The notes below the pieces were generated by a model. That model was given only the letters and a program-made list of their open reading frames with translations, was not told where the DNA came from and made no database searches. The position numbers were made by a program, and so were the translations under genes. DNA of 51,802 nucleotides from a bacterium (lineage in GTDB: Bacteria; SZUA-79; Acidulodesulfobacterales; Acidulodesulfobacteraceae): the NCBI GenBank assembly GCA_021845685.1, contig JAJZVN010000013.1:1-51802 (forward strand), written 5' to 3'. This document shows, piece by piece, positions 25,306-35,698 of the stretch. Numbering within the stretch: the stretch's first letter is position 1; each line of letters opens with the position of its first letter.

Positions 25306-26085
25306 CTATGAAAGTTCTTTATTTATTTTTTCAGCAATATTTTTAATAAGTTCAAATGAAAATTTTTGACCGCTTTCATAAATTAAAATAGGTTTTAATA
25401 TTTTAATATTTACTTTTTTCCATCCATGTATTGTCAACGAACCTTTTTTTAAAATATCAAATGTACCGCTAATTGCAACAGGAAGAATCGGCAGATTTAA
25501 TATCTCAATAAGCCTTTTTAATCCGGCGGTTTTGAAATTTTTTAATTTTCCGTCGGCAGAACGTGTTCCTTCGGGGAAAATAAGAATAGACATATTTTTT
25601 ATTTTATCGGTATTTTTAATATCGGCATCAATATTATTTTTAGAATTATTTTCAGAAGATTGTATTTTGTGATTAATTGAATTAAACAAGGCTAATGTTT
25701 TTTTTAAATTTTTTCTGTCTATTGAAATATAGCCCAATCTTTTCATACTCCAGCCTAAAAAAGGAATATTAAATAAAGATGATTTTGCGATAAATTTAAA
25801 TTCTATATTCAGCGAAGCAAGCAATATAAAAATATCAAAATAGCTCTGATGGTTGGAAACTATTAAATAAGAAGAACCATAGCTTATATTTTCCAGACCG
25901 TTCGTTTCTATTTTAATATTAAGCAGATATAAAATTGTTTTAGCCCAAAGTTCTGCAGTTTTTTGCGTTTTTTTTCCTGAAAAATCAAAAAATGAAATTA
26001 TTATAGCGGCTATTCCAAAAAATATAGTATTAAAAATTATAATCAACCAATAAAAAACGCTATATAATGTATCTTTTATAATCAT
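25306..26085 (-). CDS. plsC: 1-acyl-sn-glycerol-3-phosphate acyltransferase
   Basis: 259 aa. It has an N-terminal membrane helix (about 10-35), then the acyltransferase boxes VSNHQSYFDIFILL (catalytic His and Asp), GYISIDRKN and LIFPEGTRSADGKL, and LPVAISGTFDILKKGS. It makes phosphatidic acid from lysophosphatidic acid at the inner membrane. An Asn/Ser-rich stretch (SSENNSKNNIDADI) interrupts the domain, a habit seen in other proteins of this genome. Confidence 0.9.
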   Translation of the reverse strand: MIIKDTLYSVFYWLIIIFNTIFFGIAAIIISFFDFSGKKTQKTAELWAKTILYLLNIKIETNGLENISYGSSYLIVSNHQSYFDIFILLASLNIEFKFIAKSSLFNIPFLGWSMKRLGYISIDRKNLKKTLALFNSINHKIQSSENNSKNNIDADIKNTDKIKNMSILIFPEGTRSADGKLKNFKTAGLKRLIEILNLPILPVAISGTFDILKKGSLTIHGWKKVNIKILKPILIYESGQKFSFELIKNIAEKINKELS

Positions 26086-26669
26086 ATATAATCATAAAAA
26101 TAAATTTTTATTTTTAAGTATCTGATATTGTATTATTGTATTTTATTCCATTTTGAAAAATTAGTTTTTGACCGATGATTTCTTTAATTTTCATTCGGCG
26201 TTTTATCTATTACATAAACATATAACCGATAACGATATAATATAAATAATCAATACATATAATAACATGTAATGTTTTTAAATATTACATGTTATAAAAT
26301 ATTTTTTTGTCTAAGTGAATTATAAATTATATGTTGTTTTATCGCTTACATTATAAAATTTTATAATTTTATCAGTTTGTAAACAAATATATTATACAAT
26401 ATTATTTAATGTAATAATGAAAATTTAATAAATTCGTAATATATTTTAAACAAAAAATTAAAATAATTGTAACTTGATTATTCACTTTTTCTATCTTATT
26501 ATCAATAAAGACAATTAATAATAATAAAATTCTGTATGATAATTAATTATTATTATAATTATTATCGTCATCTTTATTTTATTCTGTATTTTCATTATTT
26601 TTTTAAAATTAATATTTATATTTAAATTTATTTTAATTATGATAAAATTAATTAATTACAGGAGGGTTT
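26086..26669. other. AT-rich divergent intergenic region between plsC and ssb
   Basis: No gene. A 12-bp perfect hairpin ATAACATGTAAT (26262-26273) with 26284-26295 is the only strong structure; it may be an operator or transcript-end structure. The region must hold promoters for both divergent genes. Confidence 0.4.
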
Positions 26670-27185
26670 ATGGCAAGTTTAAACAAAGTGCAATTGATAG
26701 GCAATTTAGGGAAGGATCCCGAGTTAAGCTATACTCAGGATGGCTTGGGTATTTTAAAGTTTACTTTAGCCACAGGCGAAGTGTACTCAGATAAAAATGG
26801 CGAAAAAACTGAAAAAACTACGTGGCATAATGTTATTTTGTTTGGAAAATTAGCCGAGACTTTAGCTAATTACTTATCTAAAGGAAAACAAGTTTATGTT
26901 GAAGGTAAAATAAGAAATAGTGATTATACGGACAAAGAAGGCATAAAACGCTACCGCACCGATATTGTCGCAAATAGCATAATTATGCTGGGTAATAGAG
27001 GGCAGGGCGGCGATATGGATATGCAGGCAGACCAGCGTAGTTCTTCATCAGGTTCATCAAAATCTTACAATCAAGACAGCGCATCAGGCAAAGGACGGTC
27101 TATGAATCAGAATAATAATACGGATTATGAACAGACAGGGCAATCACTTGACAATTCATCAGACGACGAAGATGTTCCGTTTTGA
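26670..27185 (+). CDS. ssb: Single-stranded DNA-binding protein
   Basis: 171 aa. The OB fold occupies residues 1-110 (NKVQLIGNLGKDPELSYT, TTWHNVILFGKLAETLANYL, GKQVYVEGKIRNSDY). A flexible Gln/Ser/Asn-rich linker leads to the acidic tip DDEDVPF, the docking site for replication and repair partners. GGAGG stands before the ATG. Confidence 0.96.
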   Translation: MASLNKVQLIGNLGKDPELSYTQDGLGILKFTLATGEVYSDKNGEKTEKTTWHNVILFGKLAETLANYLSKGKQVYVEGKIRNSDYTDKEGIKRYRTDIVANSIIMLGNRGQGGDMDMQADQRSSSSGSSKSYNQDSASGKGRSMNQNNNTDYEQTGQSLDNSSDDEDVPF

Positions 27186-27362
27186 CGTGTACCTGACAAC
27201 AAAGTGTAAAGATTTTTAATAAAATTAATATTTAAAACTTACTCCGATATAACTTAATTTATGCTTTCTTTCGATATTCTCATTTATTTTTTATTCAAAT
27301 AGATATTACATTAGAAAAAGCGACACTACTAAAAACCATTAATAATTTAATGAAATAAAAAT

Positions 27363-28778
27363 ATGAATCGTATGGTGCTAAGTAAACAAATAAATAAAGA
27401 CCAGATTGATATTATGAAAAATGATACGGAAGCCCTATTATCATTTTTAGAAGACCAAAACGATGGCACAGTTATTTATGTGCTGGAAAAATTTGGAAGA
27501 TTAGAAAATGGGTATAGTAAACAACCATTATTGAATTTATTAAACAATAAAAATGAAACTATTAGATCTCTTGCTATAAAAAATCTTGCGAAAATAGGTG
27601 ATGTTTCTTTATTGGATACTTTCGTAAATTTTGCAAAACAGGATGAGAGTACAGAGGTCAGACGCGAATCTGTTTCTGCTATTGGAAGATTAAGGAATGA
27701 AAAAACAATACCGGCTCTAATTAAATTACTATCGGATAAAGATCCAAAAGTTGTAATGCAGGCTATAAGAGGATTGCTTGTTTTTTCAAATAATAATCAA
27801 ATAAAAAAAGAATTATCAAAGTTACTCGAACATCCCAATGAATTAATTAAGGAAGTTATCGGCAAAGAAATTAACGGGGTTAGCTATGGCTCGAAAAATA
27901 ATGGAAAGCACGATGAATTTCCGGTCTATCTTAAAAATACAATTGTTCATGGTGATGTTATAGAAATATTAAAATATGTTCCCGATGAATCTATTCATCT
28001 AACTTTTACTTCACCGCCCTACTACAATGCTAGAGATTATTCAATTTACCAGAGTTATAATGAATATTTGAAATTTTTAGAGGAAGTTTTCAAAGAAATT
28101 CACCGAGTTACTAAAGAAGGTAGATTTTTTGTTTTAAACACTTCTCCAATAATCATTCCGAGAATTAGCAGGGCTCACGCAAGCAAAAGATATCCCATTC
28201 CTTATGATATTCACCCATTATTAGTAAAAATGGGCTGGGAGTTTATCGACGATATTATATGGGTAAAACCGGAGGCAAGCGTAAAAAATAGAAATGCTGG
28301 TTTTTTACAGCATCGAAAACCTTTGGGATATAAGCCAAATGCTATTTCTGAAATGCTAATGGTCTATAGGAAAAAAACGGACAAATTGCTTGATTGGAAT
28401 ATACACCAATATAGTTTGGAAAAAGTTAAAAAAAGCAAGGTTTTAGGTAAATATGAAACAACAAATGTTTGGCATATTGATCCAACCTTTGACAGGGTTC
28501 ATAGTGCAGTTTTTCCTATAGAGTTATGTCACAGAGTCATTAAATACTATTCATTTGTTGATGATTTAATATTCGATCCGTTTGCGGGAAGCGGAACACT
28601 TGGTCGAGCAGCTGCTAATTTATATAGACATTTCTTTTTAACTGAAAAAGAGTTAAAGTATGTAAATCGCATGAAAGAAGATTTGATTAAAAATACTAAC
28701 TTATTTAGTTCAAAAGAAGCTGAGCCAAAATTTGTCGATATAAATAATTTTATAGCTTTAACTATAGGAAAAATATGA
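27363..28778 (+). CDS. HEAT-repeat/SPPY DNA methyltransferase
   Basis: 471 aa. Residues about 40-170 are three to four HEAT-like repeats (ETIRSLAIKNLAKIGD, TEVRRESVSAIGRLRNEKTI, KVVMQAIRGLLVFS). The methyltransferase follows: LTFTSPPYYNARDYS (catalytic SPPY, about 215) comes before DPFAGSGTLGRAA (SAM motif, about 404), the beta-class order of m4C/m6A enzymes. CfrBI-type systems use an m4C methylase, consistent with the restriction gene next to it (4-base overlap). The HEAT part is unusual for a modification methylase and could mediate protein contact or DNA wrapping. Target base and sequence are unknown. Confidence 0.85.
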   Translation: MNRMVLSKQINKDQIDIMKNDTEALLSFLEDQNDGTVIYVLEKFGRLENGYSKQPLLNLLNNKNETIRSLAIKNLAKIGDVSLLDTFVNFAKQDESTEVRRESVSAIGRLRNEKTIPALIKLLSDKDPKVVMQAIRGLLVFSNNNQIKKELSKLLEHPNELIKEVIGKEINGVSYGSKNNGKHDEFPVYLKNTIVHGDVIEILKYVPDESIHLTFTSPPYYNARDYSIYQSYNEYLKFLEEVFKEIHRVTKEGRFFVLNTSPIIIPRISRAHASKRYPIPYDIHPLLVKMGWEFIDDIIWVKPEASVKNRNAGFLQHRKPLGYKPNAISEMLMVYRKKTDKLLDWNIHQYSLEKVKKSKVLGKYETTNVWHIDPTFDRVHSAVFPIELCHRVIKYYSFVDDLIFDPFAGSGTLGRAAANLYRHFFLTEKELKYVNRMKEDLIKNTNLFSSKEAEPKFVDINNFIALTIGKI

Positions 28779-29689
28779 CAATAACAGAACAAGTTGTAAA
28801 AAATATAATAAAAAAATTGTTAAAGGGCGAGGATTACCGAATTGAAGTCGTTACCCTTATAAATGCCGAATTTTTGCAGTTTGCAATTGATTTTTTCAAA
28901 AATATTGTCGATGCAAAGTTAAAAAGTAAGGACATTACGGTTGATTGGTATAAAAAAACATTTTTAAATCCAGATTTGCCGGCGAAAGAAATTGCTATTA
29001 ATTCCGGCCTCAACAAAAAAACGATTCATAATATGTTTAATTCCTCAACTAAAGGGATAGTAATTGACGCATCTAATGTACATTATGATTTGCTTTATGA
29101 ATCTATTAAAAATCTGGTTGATGCCGAACATGATCTTGAATTAACTCTAACAATTAAATTTAAGGGTGTTAGTGTTGACCTTAATGTTAGCGAAAGCCTA
29201 ATAGTGATAAATACTCTGGCTGTAAAGAGAGCTGAGCTGAGAGGCGGCCTTTGGAGTGCTGCCGGAAAAAGGGTTGAGAAACCATTAATGCAAACATTAT
29301 GTAAATTATATAGTGTACGTGAACAAAACTATGCTTTAAAAATAAAGGGAAAAGAAATCGAAGAAGATGATTTTGAAAGAGAAATTGATTTTTACTTAGT
29401 AGAAGGTAAAAATCAATACAAATGTGAAGTAAAATTGATGGGAAGAGGAAATCCGGAAAGCGCCGATGCGGTTATAGCAAGAGATAGTAAAGTTTTTGTA
29501 GCAGATAAACTTTCTGATACTAATAAAAAGCAATTAAATAGCCGAAAAGTTGAATGGGTTGAATTAAGAAGCGACGGCGGGTTCGAGAGATTTGATACAA
29601 TATTAAAAAATTTGAAAATTCCCCACGAAAAATTACCAAATAATATTGATAAAAAAATAGAAATTATATTCAAGGAAATTTTTAAATAA
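28775..29689 (+). CDS. CfrBI-like type II restriction endonuclease
   Basis: 304 aa. A PD-(D/E)xK nuclease core is visible at about residues 195-215: FEREIDFYLVEGKNQYKCEV then K, with the acidic and Lys residues in the right order. The preceding AAGKRVEKPLMQTLCKLY and following GRGNPESADAVIARDSKVFV look like the CfrBI endonuclease family (CCWWGG cutters), from memory. Its start codon overlaps the methyltransferase stop (ATGA). N-terminal residues 60-90 contain an HTH-like segment (PAKEIAINSGLNKKTIHNMF) that may aid recognition. A hairpin terminator follows. Confidence 0.7.
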   Translation: MTITEQVVKNIIKKLLKGEDYRIEVVTLINAEFLQFAIDFFKNIVDAKLKSKDITVDWYKKTFLNPDLPAKEIAINSGLNKKTIHNMFNSSTKGIVIDASNVHYDLLYESIKNLVDAEHDLELTLTIKFKGVSVDLNVSESLIVINTLAVKRAELRGGLWSAAGKRVEKPLMQTLCKLYSVREQNYALKIKGKEIEEDDFEREIDFYLVEGKNQYKCEVKLMGRGNPESADAVIARDSKVFVADKLSDTNKKQLNSRKVEWVELRSDGGFERFDTILKNLKIPHEKLPNNIDKKIEIIFKEIFK

Positions 29690-29722
29690 AGAATTTGTGA
29701 TATGTATATTTAAATAATATAT

Positions 29723-29775
29723 TATTTAGCTGCCGCAACAAACTTTAATAATTGATTTATCGCAGCAGCTAAATA
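29723..29775. terminator. Hairpin between convergent R-M operon and glnA
   Basis: TATTTAGCTGC (29723-29733) pairs with GCAGCTAAATA (29765-29775); the 31-nt loop may pair further. Located exactly between two convergent genes, so it probably acts for both. Confidence 0.6.
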
Positions 29776-29806
29776 TAATTTCATTAAATAACACTAAATC
29801 ATCAAA

Positions 29807-31219
29807 TCAAATGTCGTAATAAAGATGAAATTCATATGGAACAGGGGTCATACGTACAGGATTTACATCATGTTCCATTTTATAATCAATCCATGTTTGA
29901 ATCATTTCTTCGGTAAATACATCTCCCTGAAGCAAGAATTTATGATCTTTTGCAAGACTGTCAAGAGCTTCTTCTAGAGACCCCGGAGCAGTAGGAATGG
30001 ATTTTAATTCTTTTTTAGATAATGTAAATAAATCTTTGTCAATAGGTTTTCCGGGATCAATTTTATTTATTATTCCGTCAAGACCTGCCAATAACAATGC
30101 TGAAAATGCAATATAACCGTTTGCGGAAGGATCCGGCGTCCTGTATTCTACTCTTTTCGCATTAGGATTATTTGAATACATCGGTATTCTGACTGCAGCG
30201 CTCCTGTTTCTGGAAGAATAGACAAAATTAACGGGAGCTTCAAAACCGGGAACCAATCTTTTATATGAATTTGTGGTTGCATTTGTAAAAGCGCAAAGAG
30301 CTTTGGCATGTTTTAAAATTCCGCCTATGTAATGAAGTGCTATTTCGGATAAACCTGCGTACCCCGTGCCTGCAAAAAGAGGTTTACCGTTCTTCCAGAG
30401 ACTTTGATGAATATGCATCCCTGAACCGTTATCGCCAAAAAGAGGCTTCGGCATAAAAGTTACCGTTTTGTCGTATCTTCGAGCAACATTTTTTACTATA
30501 TACTTGTAAATCATAAAGTAATCGCCCATTAAAGTTAAAGGGGCAAATCTCATGTCAATTTCAGCCTGTCCTCCTGTTGCAACTTCATGATGAGCGGCTT
30601 CAATTCTGATTCCCGCATTTTGAAGCTCTAAAACCATTTCATTTCTAATATCGCTCTGCGTATCAATCGGAGAAACAGGAAAATATCCTTCTTTATGGCG
30701 CGGCTTATGTCCTAAATTTGGCATTTCATCTTTTCCGCTATTCCATATGCCTTCTTCCGAATCTATAAAATAATATCCTGAATTTGAGGTTTGATCATAT
30801 CTTATATCGTCAAATATAAAAAATTCGGCTTCAGGACCAAAATATGAGGTATCTGCAATACCTGTAGATTTTAAATATTTTTCAGCTTTTTGGGCTATAT
30901 AACGCGGGTCTCTATCATAAAATTTTCCTGTTATAGGGTCTTTAATATTACATATCAAAGAAAGGGTTTTTGCTTCCATAAATGGGTCTACAAATGCGGT
31001 TTTAGGATCAGGGATAATAAGCATATCGGATGCTTCAATAGATTGCCATCCTCTTATGCTTGAGCCGTCAAAACCAAAGCCTTCCTTGAAAGAATCTTCG
31101 GATACTTCGCTTATCGGCACGATAAAATGCTGCCATGTGCCTAATAAATCGCAAAACTTTACATCAACCATTTGAACTTCATTTTCTTTAATAAATTGCA
31201 TTACTTCATTCTCGTTCAT
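29807..31219 (-). CDS. glnA: Glutamine synthetase type I
   Basis: 470 aa, ammonium assimilation (glutamate + NH3 + ATP). Signatures are [64 protein letters not shown] and [20 protein letters not shown]. Length and the C-terminal region match the GSI-beta class controlled by adenylylation. However, the segment aligned with E. coli KNLYDLPPEE reads [10 protein letters not shown]: the modified Tyr397 is Phe (codon at 30026-30028), so GlnE-type control should be impossible at this site. It lies 49 bp downstream of the PII gene on the same strand; an operon is likely. Confidence 0.97.
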   Translation of the reverse strand: MNENEVMQFIKENEVQMVDVKFCDLLGTWQHFIVPISEVSEDSFKEGFGFDGSSIRGWQSIEASDMLIIPDPKTAFVDPFMEAKTLSLICNIKDPITGKFYDRDPRYIAQKAEKYLKSTGIADTSYFGPEAEFFIFDDIRYDQTSNSGYYFIDSEEGIWNSGKDEMPNLGHKPRHKEGYFPVSPIDTQSDIRNEMVLELQNAGIRIEAAHHEVATGGQAEIDMRFAPLTLMGDYFMIYKYIVKNVARRYDKTVTFMPKPLFGDNGSGMHIHQSLWKNGKPLFAGTGYAGLSEIALHYIGGILKHAKALCAFTNATTNSYKRLVPGFEAPVNFVYSSRNRSAAVRIPMYSNNPNAKRVEYRTPDPSANGYIAFSALLLAGLDGIINKIDPGKPIDKDLFTLSKKELKSIPTAPGSLEEALDSLAKDHKFLLQGDVFTEEMIQTWIDYKMEHDVNPVRMTPVPYEFHLYYDI

Positions 31220-31268
31220 GCTTCCTCCGATAATAATTATTTTTATTAACTTTTTTATTATATTTTAT

Positions 31269-31625
<357 letters not shown>

Positions 31626-31739
31626 TTAAAGCAAAAAATATGCCATTTATATAAACATAAAATTGTAAAAATCCTATTGTTAATATGAAAATATTGCCTA
31701 CTATTTAATCAATAAACAATATATTGATTACAATTTAGG

Positions 31740-32225
31740 CTATTCTCTAAAATTTACGAAAGATAATTCTATATTAATTTCAAAAGTTTTTAAGTGAGAA
31801 ATAATTTTTTGCAAATCATCTTTTGATTTTGAACTGACTCTTAAATGATCTTTTAAATTTTCAACCGTAGCCTTTGGAGATATTTTTTTTATTTCTTGAA
31901 TTATAAGTTTAGAAGGTTCTTTGTCTATGCCCTCTTTAATTTCTATCTCCTGCCTCACCATTCCCTTGGAAGCATCTTCCTTTTTTTTAAAATCTAAATA
32001 TTTAATTGACAATCCCCGTTTAATAAGTCGCCCCTTAAATATGTCTATAACCGCCTCAAGCTTAAAATCGCCGTCCGCCAATATTTTCACAATATTTTCT
32101 TCTCTTGTTATTTCGTTTTTCGAACCTTTAAAATCATATCTGCTTAATATTTCTTTTGAAGTTTGGTTTATTGCATTGTCAACTTCTTGTAGATCCGCTT
32201 TTGAAACTATATCTAAAGAAGGCAT
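31740..32225 (-). CDS. yajQ: YajQ-family nucleotide-binding protein
   Basis: 161 aa, the family's usual length. SLDIVSKADLQEVDNAINQT, the strand-turn SRYDFKGSKNEI, LIKRGLSIKYLDF and the closing LRVSSKSKDDLQKIISHLK are characteristic. YajQ proteins bind nucleic acid or nucleotides, and some bind cyclic di-GMP; the role here is unknown. It follows lolA by three bases, the last gene of an ftsK-lolA-yajQ operon. Confidence 0.92.
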   Translation of the reverse strand: MPSLDIVSKADLQEVDNAINQTSKEILSRYDFKGSKNEITREENIVKILADGDFKLEAVIDIFKGRLIKRGLSIKYLDFKKKEDASKGMVRQEIEIKEGIDKEPSKLIIQEIKKISPKATVENLKDHLRVSSKSKDDLQKIISHLKTFEINIELSFVNFRE

Positions 32226-32228
32226 AAT

Positions 32229-32903
32229 TTACTCCTTTTCATTAATTATTTTATAAGATGAAGGAAATTTATTGCTAAATATACTGTTTTTTATACTTCC
32301 GTTAAATTTTTCATTTGAATAATAAGTTTCCATTCTGCCCTGCGCCGTAACAATTAAGATAGAATTTATATTATAGCCGTTTTTTTCAAAATTTATATAA
32401 ATCAGTTTGGCAAGTTGAGATTTTAGCGGTTTCATTTCTATTTGAATTGAATTTGTTTTATAATTTTGTTTTATATTAATTATTTTAAAATATTTTCTTA
32501 TTTCCCCCAATAATGAAATCACATTGGGCGGAAAACCTCCCGATGCATTGTTATTCATATTATAAACAAGCACCTGCTTCAGTTTGCCGTTAATTATATA
32601 CAGCCTTTTATTTATATATACCTCTTTTTGTTTATAAGGCAATGTATATATCCATGCTAATCCATCAGGTCTCTTATAAAAAAAGGAGCCCTTTGAAGTA
32701 ATAGATTGAGAATACCCTCTTAAAATTTCTTTCTGTATAAAATTTGCGGTAATAGAATCTATACTTGAATATTTTAATTCTATTTTTTTTACAATCGCGT
32801 TATTTTCTGATGCATAGGTTTTTTTAATGTTTGCCGTAAATAAAATAATAAAAACCGATAAAATTATTAGACATAAATTAAAAAAAATTGATAATTTTTT
32901 CAC
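32229..32903 (-). CDS. lolA: LolA-like outer-membrane lipoprotein carrier
   Basis: 224 aa. An N-terminal signal sequence (KLSIFFNLCLIILSVFIILF, cleavage near residues 25-32) directs it to the periplasm. The mature part has the LolA open beta-barrel pattern: YSSIDSITANFIQKEI, KGSFFYKRPDGLAWIYTLP, YIINGKLKQVLVYN. It ferries lipoproteins to the outer membrane. The start codon is GTG, overlapping the ftsK stop as GTGA. Its presence supports a Gram-negative envelope. Confidence 0.85.
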   Translation of the reverse strand: MKKLSIFFNLCLIILSVFIILFTANIKKTYASENNAIVKKIELKYSSIDSITANFIQKEILRGYSQSITSKGSFFYKRPDGLAWIYTLPYKQKEVYINKRLYIINGKLKQVLVYNMNNNASGGFPPNVISLLGEIRKYFKIINIKQNYKTNSIQIEMKPLKSQLAKLIYINFEKNGYNINSILIVTAQGRMETYYSNEKFNGSIKNSIFSNKFPSSYKIINEKE

Positions 32904-35485
32904 TTATTTACTCTCCCTTTATTGTTTAGAATTCCTTCGCCCTGCAGTCTTTCAATAAGTCTTGCAGCCCTATTAAAACCGATTCTAAATCTTCTTTGAA
33001 CAAATGATATGGAAACATATTCCATTTCGCTGTCATCTATTAAATCTAATAGCTCATTATATAAATCTTCATCTTGACTATTTTCTGTAATTCTATCAAA
33101 ATTATTAGATTTTTCAAACTCATTTATTAAAGATTCTTTTTTTTGGGAAGGCAAATGTTTTTCTATAATAGAATCAATCACATTTTTTATTTCTTTTTCG
33201 CTTACATATGCACCGTGTATTCTTAACAATTTTCCCTGTCCCGGAGGCATAAACAGCATATCTCCGCTACCAAGCAATTCTTCTGCTCCGTTTGAATCCA
33301 GAATGGTCCTTGAGTCTACTTTTGAAGACACTAAAAACGCTATTCTCGAAGGCATATTTGCCTTAATTATTCCAGTTATAACATTAACCGAAGGTCTTTG
33401 GGTTGCTATAACAAGGTGTATTCCGCAGGCTCTTGCCATCTGGGATAATCTCATAATTGAAGTCTCTACATCTTTAGGACTGACAAGCATAAGATCGCTT
33501 AATTCGTCTATAATAATCACTAAAAAAGGTAATATTGGCTTATGATTTTGCTTTAAATATCTATTGTACTGCTCAATATTTCTGACTTTAGCTTCCTGCA
33601 TATTTTTATACCTTTCTTCCATTTCTCTCACCGCCCAGCTTAAAGCCGCAGCAGCTTTTTTCGGATCACACACAACATCAGTGACAAGATGAGGTAATCC
33701 TTCATAGAATGTTAATTCTAACCTTTTTGGGTCAATCATTAAAAAATTAACTTCTTCGTAAGTTGCTTTAAATAAAATACTAGTAATAAGCGTATTTAAA
33801 AAAACGCTTTTGCCTGAACCTGTTGAGCCTGCAACAAGTAAATGAGGGCACTGCGCCAGATCAAAAACTGCATTATTTCCTTTAGGTCCTTTGCCAAGTA
33901 CGATAGTCAACAATGATTTAGAATTTTTAAATTCGGCAGAATTAATTAATTCAGAAAAATAAACCGTTTCCCTTTTGCTGTTGGGGACTTCAATGCCCAC
34001 GGCCGATTTGCCCTGAATAACTCCGGTTATCCTTACGGATCTTGATTTTAAAGCCATTGTTAAATCTTCCGAAACAGTTTGAATTTTCCCGACTTTAACC
34101 CCGCTTTCAGGTTCAAATTCATACATTGTAATAATAGGACCGGGTTCAATTCCTGTTATGCGTCCTTTAATTCCCAAATCGGATAATTTCTTTTCTATTA
34201 TTTTTGCATTTTGCGTTAGCTCAATTTTATCTATTTTTTGTTTACTGTCCAATACTTTAATAGGCAAGATTGATAGCGGCGGAATTTCATTGTCTTTATT
34301 TATTATTTGAAAATTTGACCCGCGATCATCTTTAGATTTTAATATGTCGTTTTTTATATTGTCAATATTGTTTTCATGGTTTTTATTATTTAAATCTTTA
34401 TTCTTATTAAAATCATTATAGGGATTATCTTGAGATTTTGTTATATCATTTTTATTTTCAATATTGTTTACATCATTTGTACTATTTATATTATTAATCT
34501 TATTAAAATTAAAATCATTGCCTGATTTTTCATTTTTTGCATTATTTCTTATATCCGGTGATTTTAATTGCGCCGATCCCGTTTCTAATTGTTTCTCGTC
34601 ATCAATTTCGCCGCTCAACGCTTTAATGGGATCATATTTTTGTTTATTTGATTCATTTAATCCGCTCTCATATTGTTGATATTCTTCGTTATTATATTTA
34701 TTATTTATTATGTCGCCGTTTTTAGTATTTAAATTAAATTTACCGCCTGATTTTAAATCATTATAATAGTCTTTTTTATTGTTTTTTATATTTGTATTAA
34801 TTTTTAATTTTAATTTGATAATATTTATTATCGTAAAATATTTTTCTTTCAAATTATTGACGAATTGTTTTTTAATTGCAGTACGATTATTATTTATAAA
34901 TTCTTTTTCATTGTTATCGATTTTAATTTTTAATATGCCGTTAATTTTTGTTTTTAATTTATTCTTTGTTTCCTCAAATAACTCCAACGCTTTTTTTAAG
35001 TCGTAATTATCGAACAGTAATAAAAAAACTATTGTATATATAAGCAAAACAATAAGTACTATGCCTATTTCTCCGAGCCATCTCTTTCCAAAACCCGATA
35101 ATTCTTCCCCTATTAATCCGCCTCCCGATATATTAAATATATGATACGAGGAATCAGAAATTATTAAATTTAAAAAGATTAGCGAATTAATATAAAATAA
35201 TATTAATCCTGTATAAAATTTATAGTCCTTTTTTGTAATTAATAAAACAGCGCCTAAAATTAATAAAATTAATATCAGCAAAAAGTAGCCGTATCCGAAG
35301 AATTGAAGCATCCACATAGACAGATAAGAACCTAATTCTCCGCCTAAATTTATACTATGTTTTGCAGCTATAGAATATGAGTTTGAAGATATTTGATAGA
35401 TATTATAGGAGAGCAGGGATAAAAGGCAATAAATTGCAAATAATATTACAATAATAGCGCTTAAAAATTTTTTATAGCGTTCCAT
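32900..35485 (-). CDS. ftsK: FtsK/SpoIIIE DNA translocase
   Basis: 861 aa. Four to five N-terminal membrane helices (1-165) are followed by an Asn/Lys/Asp-rich low-complexity linker (about 200-390), then the alpha/beta motor (LLVAGSTGSGKSVFLNTLI Walker A; FLVIIIDELSDLM Walker B; RMSQMARACGIHLVIATQRP) and the gamma winged-helix domain (YVSISFVQRRFRIGFNRAAR) that reads KOPS/SRS polarity signals. It pumps chromosome ends through the septum and activates XerCD. The linker expansion is compositional. Confidence 0.95.
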   Translation of the reverse strand: MERYKKFLSAIIVILFAIYCLLSLLSYNIYQISSNSYSIAAKHSINLGGELGSYLSMWMLQFFGYGYFLLILILLILGAVLLITKKDYKFYTGLILFYINSLIFLNLIISDSSYHIFNISGGGLIGEELSGFGKRWLGEIGIVLIVLLIYTIVFLLLFDNYDLKKALELFEETKNKLKTKINGILKIKIDNNEKEFINNNRTAIKKQFVNNLKEKYFTIINIIKLKLKINTNIKNNKKDYYNDLKSGGKFNLNTKNGDIINNKYNNEEYQQYESGLNESNKQKYDPIKALSGEIDDEKQLETGSAQLKSPDIRNNAKNEKSGNDFNFNKINNINSTNDVNNIENKNDITKSQDNPYNDFNKNKDLNNKNHENNIDNIKNDILKSKDDRGSNFQIINKDNEIPPLSILPIKVLDSKQKIDKIELTQNAKIIEKKLSDLGIKGRITGIEPGPIITMYEFEPESGVKVGKIQTVSEDLTMALKSRSVRITGVIQGKSAVGIEVPNSKRETVYFSELINSAEFKNSKSLLTIVLGKGPKGNNAVFDLAQCPHLLVAGSTGSGKSVFLNTLITSILFKATYEEVNFLMIDPKRLELTFYEGLPHLVTDVVCDPKKAAAALSWAVREMEERYKNMQEAKVRNIEQYNRYLKQNHKPILPFLVIIIDELSDLMLVSPKDVETSIMRLSQMARACGIHLVIATQRPSVNVITGIIKANMPSRIAFLVSSKVDSRTILDSNGAEELLGSGDMLFMPPGQGKLLRIHGAYVSEKEIKNVIDSIIEKHLPSQKKESLINEFEKSNNFDRITENSQDEDLYNELLDLIDDSEMEYVSISFVQRRFRIGFNRAARLIERLQGEGILNNKGRVNK

Positions 35486-35698
35486 ATTTAATTATTAAAT
35501 AATTTTATAATAATCTTAATTTTACCGTATGTTCAATTATATTTTTATCAATATAAATTATTATATTATATTTTAATTTAAATAAAATAATTAATTAATT
35601 TTTCAGGTATGATAAAGCAAAATGCCCTTTGAATTTTCTTTTGAAGAAATTTATTTTTATTAAGTTAAAATATCTTTTCAAGTAAAGAAGGGGGGTAA

